Shown in pieces: positions 1 to 6,780 of a stretch of DNA of 6,910 bases (positions are counted from its first letter, which is position 1; each line of letters begins with the position of its first letter). The stretch lies in assembly GCA_937901395.1 (NCBI GenBank), contig CALCDB010000057.1:1-6910 (forward strand), given 5' to 3'. The stretch comes from an uncultured Verrucomicrobiota bacterium (lineage in GTDB: Bacteria; Verrucomicrobiota; Kiritimatiellia; RFP12; UBA1067). Below the pieces are notes generated by a model, which was given only the letters and a program-made list of their open reading frames with translations, ran no database searches and had not been told where the DNA came from. A program made the translations under genes and the position numbers.

Positions 1-22
1 TCAAATTTCATATAAATTTACC

Positions 23-2035
23 TCAGTTCAAAAAGTCCTTCAGCTTCTTGGAGCGGGAGGGGTGGCGCAGCTTGCGCAGTGCCTTCGCCTCGATCTGACG
101 GATGCGCTCGCGCGTGACGTTGAACAACCGTCCGACTTCCTCCAAAGTACGGCTATACCCGTCTGAAAGTCCGAAACGGAAATCCACGACTTGCCGTTCA
201 CGATCGGTAAGCGTGTTTAGTATCTCCCTGAGTCGCTCCCTGAGCAAGTGCCCCTCCGTTACTTCGAAAGGGTTCTCGCTTGAGGAATCCGGGATGAAAT
301 CACCGTAGTGCGCGTCTTCATTGTCTCCGACTTTCGCCTGCAGCGATATTGGTTGCTGAGCCATGCGCTTGACCGACCTTATCAGATCTACTGACATGCC
401 CATCTCCTTCGACAACTCCTGCTCGGTCGGTTCGCGCCCAAGCTTTTGAATGAGTCGTTTCTGTACGCGCATCAGCTTGTTGATTGTCTCGATCATATGC
501 ACCGGAATGCGAATCGTCCGCGCCTGATCCGCGATTGCACGCGTCGCCGCCTGACGAATCCACCAAGTCGCATACGTAGAGAATTTGTAACCGCGCTTGT
601 ATTCGAATTTCTCGACCGCCTTCATCAAGCCGGTGTTGCCCTCTTGAATCAGATCGAGGAACGATAGTCCGCGATTCATATACTTCTTCACGATGGAAAT
701 TACCAAACGCAAGTTCGCCTCTACCATCTTGGTTCGCGCTACCTGCCCCGCCTTGAGCACCTTGCGAAGTTCCGAGAATGTCTCCAGAAATTCCTGACTC
801 GGCATCCCGAACAACGATTCCAACTGCGCCATCTTATCCTTGACTATGCGCATCTCGCGATCGCGCCTCGCCGAAGGCCGCTGCTTCTGCAACTCCGCGT
901 ACTTCGCCACGTGATGACGATACGGCAAATATATCCTCTCGTCCGCATCGGCGCAAAGCGTCTCCAATATCTTCTGCTTGTAACTGAGTTCGTCGAAGCA
1001 CTTGCGCAACGCCACTCTTGCGTTCTTAAGCGCCTTCTCCGCCCCGCGAACCGCTACTGGCGACGGCTTCTTTTTCGAAATTACGTCCAGATACTTGTTG
1101 CTCGCCTCCCGCATGCGCTTATCGACTTCCGCAATCTTCTTGCGGAATTTCGGTATCATCAGCATGTACGCATCGCGGTTCTCCTCGAACTTGTCCGTGA
1201 CTATACGATCGAAGCGCTCGCATTGCCCCTCGAGCTTGTCAAGAAGCGAAGCGTACATCGTCGGCGCGAATAGGAAGCGATTGAACATATCTCGCGTCTT
1301 CGTCTCCGCATCGTCGATAATCTGGCATATCTCGACTTCCTCCTCGCGCTTCAACAGCTGAACTTGCCCCATCTGGTGCAAGTACATGCGAATTGGATCC
1401 TCAATCATCTCCACCGCTCGCGTCTTCGGATCGGTAATTCGCGCGTTCTTCGCCTCGATGTATTTCTTTACCTCTTCTTCGCGAATTACCTGAACCCCCA
1501 ATGCCTCGAGAATTCTGAGATATCTTTCCGACTTGATCGCATCCACGATAGTCGAAGGCAGAATCTGATTGAGTTCCTCGTAGGTGATGTATCCGCCATT
1601 CGCCTCGCTGCGCCGCTTTACATCCTGAATCACATCGTTCAATTCCGTCTCGCGCAAAATCGACATGCCTTCCATCGAAGGCAATACCGTATCCGAATCC
1701 GTTGCATCGGCCAAATCGCTCGCCGATACCGCCGTTAGCGGCAATACTGGCTGTTCCTCGCCCTCGCCTTCGTTCGCGCCGTCTTCCCCATGCCCTTCCG
1801 CACGCTCGACCTCGACCGCCAACTTCTCCGTATCCAACGATGCCGCCTCGATTTCGGCGTCTTCGTCAATCGCCATATCATCGCCTGGCGGCAAGTCATC
1901 GCCAAGTTCAGCTATCGGTTTGGACTTTTTTGTCCGTTTCTTTCTCTCTACTGGCGCCTTCTTCGCCTCCGACGCCTTCTTCGCTCTCTTCTTCTCGACT
2001 TTTGGCTTCTTCGTTACTTTCTTAACTTTTGCCAT
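23..2035 (-). CDS. rpoD: Primary (housekeeping) RNA polymerase sigma factor, sigma-70 family
   Basis: This is the group 1 sigma factor that directs RNA polymerase to housekeeping promoters. Read from the ATG at 2035 it has 670 residues (E. coli sigma-70 has 613). In order it shows a Lys-rich then acidic tail (about 1-122), region 1.1 (about 130-192, with GGYITYEELNQILP), region 1.2 (about 211-242, EDPIRMYLHQMGQV), a non-conserved insert of about 190 residues, region 2 (about 432-514), region 3 (515-590) and region 4 (597-662). The -10 reading residues (WW at 491-492, Q495, T498), the extended -10 pair H513 and E516 in RIPVHMIETINKL, and the -35 helix VTRERIRQIE (R642, E643, R646, Q647) match E. 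coli sigma-70. It ends HPSRSKKLKDFLN, as the family does. The frame stays open to a GTG at 2059, but the ATG at 2035 has the good ribosome site. It has its own promoter and looks intact. Confidence 0.97.
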   Translation of the reverse strand: MAKVKKVTKKPKVEKKRAKKASEAKKAPVERKKRTKKSKPIAELGDDLPPGDDMAIDEDAEIEAASLDTEKLAVEVERAEGHGEDGANEGEGEEQPVLPLTAVSASDLADATDSDTVLPSMEGMSILRETELNDVIQDVKRRSEANGGYITYEELNQILPSTIVDAIKSERYLRILEALGVQVIREEEVKKYIEAKNARITDPKTRAVEMIEDPIRMYLHQMGQVQLLKREEEVEICQIIDDAETKTRDMFNRFLFAPTMYASLLDKLEGQCERFDRIVTDKFEENRDAYMLMIPKFRKKIAEVDKRMREASNKYLDVISKKKPSPVAVRGAEKALKNARVALRKCFDELSYKQKILETLCADADERIYLPYRHHVAKYAELQKQRPSARRDREMRIVKDKMAQLESLFGMPSQEFLETFSELRKVLKAGQVARTKMVEANLRLVISIVKKYMNRGLSFLDLIQEGNTGLMKAVEKFEYKRGYKFSTYATWWIRQAATRAIADQARTIRIPVHMIETINKLMRVQKRLIQKLGREPTEQELSKEMGMSVDLIRSVKRMAQQPISLQAKVGDNEDAHYGDFIPDSSSENPFEVTEGHLLRERLREILNTLTDRERQVVDFRFGLSDGYSRTLEEVGRLFNVTRERIRQIEAKALRKLRHPSRSKKLKDFLN

Positions 2036-2038
2036 AAA

Positions 2039-2045
2039 CTTCTCC
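2039..2045 (-). promoter_or_regulatory. Ribosome binding site fixing the rpoD start
   Basis: The minus strand reads GGAGAAG, with the GGAG core 6 nt before the ATG at 2035. This decides the start. The longer in-frame GTG at 2059 has only a weak GAG nearby, and choosing it would place this Shine-Dalgarno inside the coding region. Confidence 0.8.
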
Positions 2046-2088
2046 AGTATACACCTCACCCACTCTCACTTTGTCAAGTGTGCCGCAT

Positions 2089-2118
2089 ATTATACCAAAA
2101 CTTTCACCTCTTTTGCAA
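2089..2118 (-). promoter_or_regulatory. Sigma-70 type promoter of rpoD with extended -10
   Basis: On the minus strand a perfect -10 TATAAT (2089-2094) is preceded by TGG, giving an extended -10 motif. A partial -35, TTGCAA (2113-2118), lies 18 bp upstream. The start of transcription is expected near 2082, giving a leader of about 47 nt. The promoter sits between the upstream gene's terminator and rpoD, so rpoD can be transcribed on its own. The call is by eye from consensus matching. Confidence 0.75.
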
Positions 2119-2125
2119 CCATCAT

Positions 2126-2165
2126 AAAACGACGAGGCGGCGAATCTTTCGACCGCCGCCCCGTC
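2126..2165 (-). terminator. Intrinsic terminator after the large exoprotein gene
   Basis: Arms 2131-2142 and 2154-2165 form a 12-bp GC-rich stem. In the minus-strand RNA the single mismatch (2135 with 2161) becomes a G-U wobble, whereas the plus strand would have A opposite C, so the structure favours minus transcription. The 11-nt apical part can extend the stem by three pairs and close with a GAAA tetraloop. The stem is followed by G and then four U (2126-2129), a short U-tract. It begins 20 nt after the TAA at 2186-2188. Confidence 0.75.
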
Positions 2166-2185
2166 TTCGTATCGAGCATCCTTGC

Positions 2186-5100
2186 TTAGCGCAGATACAT
2201 CATCGTGCCCATCTTCACTTCGCCGGACTTCACAACCTTGATGTTGCCCGTCTCTGCATCGTATTCGAGCGTCCACCCCTCACCCTTGCCATCAAGCGTT
2301 ACGGCTGGCATTGCCGTCGTTGGCTCTTCGGTTACCGTTACGACGACATCGCCTTCATCGCCAACTACGGTCAGCGTTTCGCCGAATGTCGCCTTGGTGG
2401 CCGTCCATCCAAGCCCGGCCGTTACCTTCGCGCCATTAAGATAGTTGATCGCGCTTGCCGTGTAACCGGTTCCTGTTCCCTCGCCGATTACCGCTTTGAT
2501 TCCGCCTACATCGCCGATCTTGCCCTCGAAGTCTTCAACATTCTCGAAAATATATGTTTGCGTTGGCTTTGCGTCATCCTCACGATGGAAACGGAAAGTT
2601 CCCGTTCCGCTTACCTTGCCGAAGATATACGAAGCATCGCGCGAATATCCATTATTGACAGTAAGCGCATAGACCTTCGCATCGCCTTCGCCCTCATCCT
2701 CAAGCACGATTTCCGGGATGCTCCTTACATTCATTTCCTTCTTGGCATATCCGCTAATGCCCGTCAACTTGACCTTGCTTGACGCGTTGCCGTATTCCTC
2801 GAAGGTTCCCCAATCGTTGAACGTTTGGTTCTTTAGCCATACCGAGCCCGTCCATCCTTCCGTCAGCGCCAATGTCGGCTTCACCCCATCGCAGACGATC
2901 GTGCCGACGCCAGTGTAACTCGCGCTGCCCGTCTCGGCTACCGCCACGATCCGCGGATCGATTACCGCGCCCTCGCCAAGGTTGAAGGTAACATCGCCTC
3001 TTACCAATATTTCCTCGCACGTATCCCCTTCATCGAACAGCACTTCCGTCGTCACGCCTTCCGGGAAGGTCGCATAATCGCCCTCACTAGGCGCCACATT
3101 CCCTTCCCAGTTGTCGCCATCCGACCACGCCGCGCTCGCGCCATTGCCGGTCCAGACGATTCCCGTTCCCTCGTAGACGTTGCCCTTGTCGCCCGTTCCT
3201 TCGACTATCGAACCATCCGGCTTGATGAAGAACACCTTCTCGCCCTCTGGGAGCGTAACTCCCTCGGCCACGTATCCATCTACCGCCTTCTCCATCGACA
3301 ATGCCAAGTAGAGTGCGCCGCTCGTTACCTCTACCGTCCCCTCGTTGCCGGCTGGCGTCACTACCTTGCCGCCCTCAATCACGATCTTGCCGCCTTCCAT
3401 AAAGCCGGCGAGTTCGCTGTAAATATCCAACTCGCCTTCGCCCGTCTTCTTAAGCGTCGGCGTCTCGTCATCGTAAACTTCAAACTCGCTCGTCAACATA
3501 ACTACCTTCTCTTCGGCTACGTCAATCGTCAACGTCGATTCACCTCCGGCGGCGATCATGATACCCTGCGAAATCGCGCAGCTATCCAATACGCCGATAT
3601 TGAAACTGGATGAAAGCCAAATGACGAGCGAGCAATTGGTGGAATATGTGGTAATTCCACCCGCGCCGATGTTGAGCGTGCCGTCATTAAGTATGAGACT
3701 ATTCCTTCCGTCTGCAGAGCTTGCCAACTTAATGCCATGCACCGTCGTCGTTCCGCCATTCAAATTGATTGTATGATTGTTGTGCGTCTTGCCGATTAGG
3801 ATATCCGCCTTCGGCGCATTGAACACGGCATCGCCTTCGATTGTGAATGTCGATGGACCATTCCAGTGACCGAACATTATCGAAGATTCGTTGCTATCCG
3901 CGTTCGTCTCTCCCGTAACGTTGATTACCGCCGAATCCGAGAGCTTTAAGCTCGCCGTGCGCCCAGCGCCGCCTTGCGAAAGAATTAACTTCTCGGTCGT
4001 AATTTCGCTCGTTCCTCCAACATTAAAGGTCGCCTGGCCTACCCCAAGGCCACCAGATCCAGGGCCGCTAACGGCAATCGCATGAATCTTGGCGTTCTCG
4101 AAATTGACCGTCGAAGTCGTCGCACTGAAAGTTGTATTGAGATAGAACTCTCCATCCTTCAAGGTCATCGCGCCATTCTCGACATTAAGCGTAAATGGAA
4201 CCGGCGCATCCTCGGTGCCTACGCCTACCGTGTAAGTCGCTCCGCCAAGACGCGTCGCCAATGTCGTTCTCGAAATGCCATCCCAAGTAACCGAACCGGT
4301 TACCGCGCTATAGTCCATCGCGCCGATTATCGCGTCAATATTCCCACTGAATGCCTCGTCTTTGGAGATTACGATATCGCCGTCTTTCGCCAATATAATC
4401 GCCTCGAAATTCGGCGTCGCATCAATCGTAAGCTTATTTCCCGCCCCCTTGAACGTTACCGTCACCGGCCACTCGTAACCGAGCGTCGCTTTGTTAAGCT
4501 CGCTTATCGTCACATCGCCATCCGTATCGTAAAACCCTCTGCCGTCGATTACCTCTCCCGTTACCCCCGAGAAATCGAACTTCGCCAACAAGGTCGCAAA
4601 CTCATCTTGTTCGATCCCATTGACCGGGTTTACTCTCACATCGCCATTGCGCACGATATGAACGATCGTTATGTATTGATTGAACTCGTCGTCCTTGCCG
4701 ATTTCAACTACGACTGGATCGTCCTCGCTCGTCAATGTCAATTGAACCTCGTTCTCGCTGTCGAGTTGCGGATCAAAAATATCATTTACGTCTTTAATGG
4801 TTAGCGTATCGCCATCAAAATCATCTTGATACGTGGGGATGATGTAGCTAACGCACTTTTCCTCGACATCGTAAATTAAATTAACGTTCTCGATCTCCTC
4901 CGCGCCAACGTAAATCGTCTTGCCCGCTATCGTCGCCTCTTCGACGTCGAAATCTCCCGTACAAAGCGGAATTGAATCGCCCTCCTGCGTACCTTCCGGG
5001 AATACCACCGAAGCCGTCTTGCTCATATAAAGATTGATCGGCAAATGCTCCGCTACTGGCGTCAGATATCCATTGACCACCAACAGTCCGTTCCCCTCTA

Positions 5101-6712
5101 TGGTGCCCTCTCCGCAATCGAGATTATAGAGCGAAAGCACATTGTTCATCGTCAGCGTGCCCGCCGAAAGCTTGAGCGTAACCCCCTCGTTCATCGTAAC
5201 GCCGGAACTATTCGCGGCAATATTCAAGGATCCTTCCGCGATATCGAACGTTCCATATCCTGAAGCGGTGGTATTGATTAAGTAGAACTTCCCCGCGCCC
5301 TTCTTGATAAGCGAGGCTGGCAATTCTGCGTCCTCCGATAATTTCAACGCCGATGCTCCATACCCACCGGCGACGATGCCGAAATCGAATTCCGCATCAA
5401 TTATTGATTCCACCGCTCCAACTTCGATGGTATTTATCATCTTAGAGGTAGTGCCGATATTTTGGCGACTATTCTTCAAGGTGCCGCCCAACAGCTTCAC
5501 CGTCGGCTGAACTTCGCCAATCATGCCATTGTAATCGACCGTCGCGCCTTCCTTGATCGTAATTGGCGCGGAGGTTCCGAATGCATACTTGGAGCCCTCC
5601 TTCGCCTTCAATGTGCCGCCCTCGACTACGATTTCGCTATTGTGCGATTGCCCGAAATCCACCGCTATCGTGCCCTCGCCGATCTTCGTGAAAACTCCTA
5701 CGCCCTCGATATTGTAAGTTGGCGGATCGTCATCGGCGCCCAAACCATCCTCGAACGTAAACGCCCTGTTCCCGTAACTCAATGTCGCGCAAGTAAGGTT
5801 TTCCACATTGACGAAATGCGCTGCACTCGAACCCAAGACCATTAAGTTATTGATCTCAACTACATCGTCCAACGCAACCTTGATCGTCTTCCCTTCCTCA
5901 CCCTCGATCGTCAACTCCACATCCTGCGTTGGCGAAACGATCGCCGGATCGAAGTCAATCGCGCTCCAATCCATATCCTCCGAAATCGTCGCCTTCGCCG
6001 TCTTGTATTCCTGCTCGCTCGGGAACTTGTATGCAGCGATTTCATCCGCCGTAAGCTTTGATGTGAAGATAGCAATTGCTGTGACCTTCGCGCCCTCAAG
6101 CGTCCTCATATTACCGGAACTTCCACGATAACCCAAAACCGAAACGCCATTGATCGTATTGGCATCGTGCGCTGGCGACCCCAAACCAGAAGCGTTGAGC
6201 AAGATCGACCATTCGTCTTCCACCTTTGCGCAAAACATCGTTCCCGCATTGTACTGATAACCAAGCGCATAAACTTGCTTACCCTCGCTTACGGGGAAAT
6301 CTGTCGTCGGACTATCCGCCCAAAGGGTATTCGCCCAAATTCCCTGCATCTTTCCATCCGCCGGACGCCGCACGACGCCAACTCTGTTTACGCTACTCGT
6401 ATTACGAATCGATGCATAGCAGGAGTTCTTTCCCGCAACGACTTGCGTAGGCACATCCTCGCACTTGAAAATAACCGTCGCCGCGGAAATGCCTGTCTCC
6501 CAATTGATCTCGATGCCATTCGTTCCCGAACCTATCTGAATGGACGAGCCATCCTCTGCTACGGTATGCTGTTTCTTATCCAATGTATACCCGCTCTTCG
6601 TTGTCGTTTTAAAGTCGCCATCCCATACCGCTGCTGGGATAACCGCCGCGCGCGCAGAAAGCCCGCATACCGACATAATGGCAAGCGCCATCAATTTCTT
6701 CATTGTTTTCAT
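2186..6712 (-). CDS. Large secreted LamG-like / autotransporter-associated beta-strand repeat protein
   Basis: This 1508-residue exported protein is of unknown specific function, probably a surface or extracellular adhesin or glycan-binding protein. Residues 1-22 form a Sec signal peptide: basic MKTMKK, a hydrophobic core, then SARA before AVIPAAV. Cys16 lacks a proper lipobox. Residues about 24-230 look like a LamG/concanavalin-type jelly roll, ending in the typical ..IFTSKLTADEIAAY. The remainder is Gly/Thr/Val-rich beta structure. PATR-like units lie near 340-371, 466-501 and 1085-1120, a divergent tandem duplication at 631-816, a beta-helix-like stretch at about 860-1025, and WTGNG..W..GDNWEGNVAPSEGDYATF at 1187-1216. 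The protein is acidic, with 11 Cys in the mature chain. The C-terminus ends MGTMMYLR, with no autotransporter barrel, PEP-CTERM or LPXTG motif. The ATG at 6712 has AAAGGA 7 nt upstream. The gene has its own promoter and terminator. Domain names come from motif recognition by eye. Confidence 0.9.
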   Translation of the reverse strand: MKTMKKLMALAIMSVCGLSARAAVIPAAVWDGDFKTTTKSGYTLDKKQHTVAEDGSSIQIGSGTNGIEINWETGISAATVIFKCEDVPTQVVAGKNSCYASIRNTSSVNRVGVVRRPADGKMQGIWANTLWADSPTTDFPVSEGKQVYALGYQYNAGTMFCAKVEDEWSILLNASGLGSPAHDANTINGVSVLGYRGSSGNMRTLEGAKVTAIAIFTSKLTADEIAAYKFPSEQEYKTAKATISEDMDWSAIDFDPAIVSPTQDVELTIEGEEGKTIKVALDDVVEINNLMVLGSSAAHFVNVENLTCATLSYGNRAFTFEDGLGADDDPPTYNIEGVGVFTKIGEGTIAVDFGQSHNSEIVVEGGTLKAKEGSKYAFGTSAPITIKEGATVDYNGMIGEVQPTVKLLGGTLKNSRQNIGTTSKMINTIEVGAVESIIDAEFDFGIVAGGYGASALKLSEDAELPASLIKKGAGKFYLINTTASGYGTFDIAEGSLNIAANSSGVTMNEGVTLKLSAGTLTMNNVLSLYNLDCGEGTIEGNGLLVVNGYLTPVAEHLPINLYMSKTASVVFPEGTQEGDSIPLCTGDFDVEEATIAGKTIYVGAEEIENVNLIYDVEEKCVSYIIPTYQDDFDGDTLTIKDVNDIFDPQLDSENEVQLTLTSEDDPVVVEIGKDDEFNQYITIVHIVRNGDVRVNPVNGIEQDEFATLLAKFDFSGVTGEVIDGRGFYDTDGDVTISELNKATLGYEWPVTVTFKGAGNKLTIDATPNFEAIILAKDGDIVISKDEAFSGNIDAIIGAMDYSAVTGSVTWDGISRTTLATRLGGATYTVGVGTEDAPVPFTLNVENGAMTLKDGEFYLNTTFSATTSTVNFENAKIHAIAVSGPGSGGLGVGQATFNVGGTSEITTEKLILSQGGAGRTASLKLSDSAVINVTGETNADSNESSIMFGHWNGPSTFTIEGDAVFNAPKADILIGKTHNNHTINLNGGTTTVHGIKLASSADGRNSLILNDGTLNIGAGGITTYSTNCSLVIWLSSSFNIGVLDSCAISQGIMIAAGGESTLTIDVAEEKVVMLTSEFEVYDDETPTLKKTGEGELDIYSELAGFMEGGKIVIEGGKVVTPAGNEGTVEVTSGALYLALSMEKAVDGYVAEGVTLPEGEKVFFIKPDGSIVEGTGDKGNVYEGTGIVWTGNGASAAWSDGDNWEGNVAPSEGDYATFPEGVTTEVLFDEGDTCEEILVRGDVTFNLGEGAVIDPRIVAVAETGSASYTGVGTIVCDGVKPTLALTEGWTGSVWLKNQTFNDWGTFEEYGNASSKVKLTGISGYAKKEMNVRSIPEIVLEDEGEGDAKVYALTVNNGYSRDASYIFGKVSGTGTFRFHREDDAKPTQTYIFENVEDFEGKIGDVGGIKAVIGEGTGTGYTASAINYLNGAKVTAGLGWTATKATFGETLTVVGDEGDVVVTVTEEPTTAMPAVTLDGKGEGWTLEYDAETGNIKVVKSGEVKMGTMMYLR
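3353..3460 (-). repeat. Autotransporter-associated beta-strand (PATR-like) repeat 3
   Basis: Residues 1085-1120 contain LKKTGEGELDIY, a loop, then KIVIEGGKVVTP. It keeps the KTGEGEL and EGGK signature positions but lies more than 600 residues from copy 2, so the repeats are dispersed rather than tandem. Confidence 0.6.
4265..4822 (-). repeat. Divergent tandem duplication inside the exoprotein (residues about 631-816)
   Basis: Unit 1 (about 631-728) and unit 2 (about 729-816) align along their length. Each opens with D-x-DGD-x-TI-x-[DE]-[VL]-N. Each has a middle [NG/DG]-D-[VI]-x-[VI] strand (689 and 777) and a shared late motif, FDFSGVTGEV against MDYSAVTGSV. By eye about a quarter of positions in the 689-721/777-808 segment are identical, with many conservative changes. 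A third, weaker unit may follow from 811. Confidence 0.6.
5210..5317 (-). repeat. Autotransporter-associated beta-strand (PATR-like) repeat 2
   Basis: Residues 466-501 contain LIKKGAGKFYL, a short loop, then FDIAEGSLNIAA. It has the same strand-loop-strand pattern as the first copy, which begins 126 residues earlier. Confidence 0.6.
5600..5695 (-). repeat. Autotransporter-associated beta-strand (PATR-like) repeat 1
   Basis: Residues 340-371 read TKIGEGTIAV, a variable turn, then IVVEGGTLKA. This follows the PATR pattern: a Lys-Gly-x-Gly-[ST]-hydrophobic strand, a loop, then a strand ending GGTL.A. Confidence 0.65.
6023..6643 (-). other. LamG-like (concanavalin A-type) domain region, residues about 24-230
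   Basis: The best-supported part is the end of the region, GAKVTAIAIFTSKLTADEIAAY. It matches the common closing strand of LamG-3 family domains (hydrophobic strand, then a short L-[ST]-x-[DE]-E-I helix). Upstream, short beta strands with Trp and Gly (WANTLW, EDEWSILLNASG) fit a jelly roll. Such domains often bind glycans. The ligand cannot be told from sequence. Confidence 0.55.
6647..6712 (-). other. Signal peptide of the large exoprotein
   Basis: Residues 1-22 contain a Lys-containing n-region, the hydrophobic core LMALAIMSVCGL and an A-R-A cleavage motif, with the mature chain starting AVIPA. This indicates Sec-dependent export. The residues before Cys16 (M-S-V) do not fit a lipobox, so a lipoprotein is unlikely. 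Confidence 0.8.
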
Positions 6713-6719
6713 TGCTTTA

Positions 6720-6725
6720 TCCTTT
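6720..6725 (-). promoter_or_regulatory. Ribosome binding site of the large exoprotein gene
   Basis: AAAGGA on the minus strand lies 7 nt before the ATG at 6712. This favours that ATG over the in-frame ATG three codons later at 6703, which would sit too far from it. Confidence 0.7.
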
Positions 6726-6757
6726 ATTTTGAGTTTTAACTATGTAAGTTATGCAAA

Positions 6758-6779
6758 ATTCACCGATTCACTGTTGAAT
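6758..6779 (-). promoter_or_regulatory. Possible operator: repeated GTGAAT half-sites at the transcription start
   Basis: GTGAAT occurs twice as a direct repeat (6758-6763 and 6766-6771). The core of the second copy also forms an inverted repeat with 6775-6779 (ATTCA-ACAG-TGAAT on the minus strand). The cluster overlaps the expected transcription start, where a repressor could act. The half-sites are short and could be chance in AT-rich DNA. Confidence 0.25.
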
Positions 6780-6780
6780 A

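Noticed and set aside
1..22. Terminator downstream of rpoD
   Set aside because: Only 22 AT-rich bases are visible after the stop and they form no hairpin; any terminator lies outside the window.
2036..2059. Upstream GTG start for rpoD adding 8 residues
   Set aside because: The GGAGAAG ribosome site lies inside this extension, 6 nt (core) before the ATG at 2035, and the GTG has no good site of its own.
2072..2077. TTGACA as a second rpoD promoter
   Set aside because: No acceptable -10 lies 16-18 bp downstream. TATACT is 20 bp away and would start transcription within the ribosome binding site.
1665..2189. 174-codon plus-strand frame with Ser/Phe-rich, membrane-like stretches
   Set aside because: The hydrophobic look comes from the complement of the Lys/Glu codons of the rpoD tail; there is no independent support.
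1790..2782. 330-codon open frame on the plus strand
   Set aside because: It spans the 5' end of rpoD, the terminator and promoter between the genes, and the 3' end of the exoprotein gene. It is rich in Arg, His, Leu and Tyr with no domain, typical of an antisense shadow.
4082..4804. 240-codon open frame on the plus strand
   Set aside because: It lies wholly antisense to the exoprotein gene, has an Arg/Ile/Tyr-rich composition and no recognisable motif. The minus frame has a clear signal peptide and repeats.
6662..6667. Lipoprotein signal around Cys16 of the exoprotein
   Set aside because: The residues before the Cys are M-S-V, which do not fit the lipobox, whereas A-R-A at 20-22 fits signal peptidase I.
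6167..6739. 190-codon open frame on the plus strand
   Set aside because: It is antisense to the signal peptide and LamG-like region and shows no protein-like features. It runs over the exoprotein ribosome binding site.
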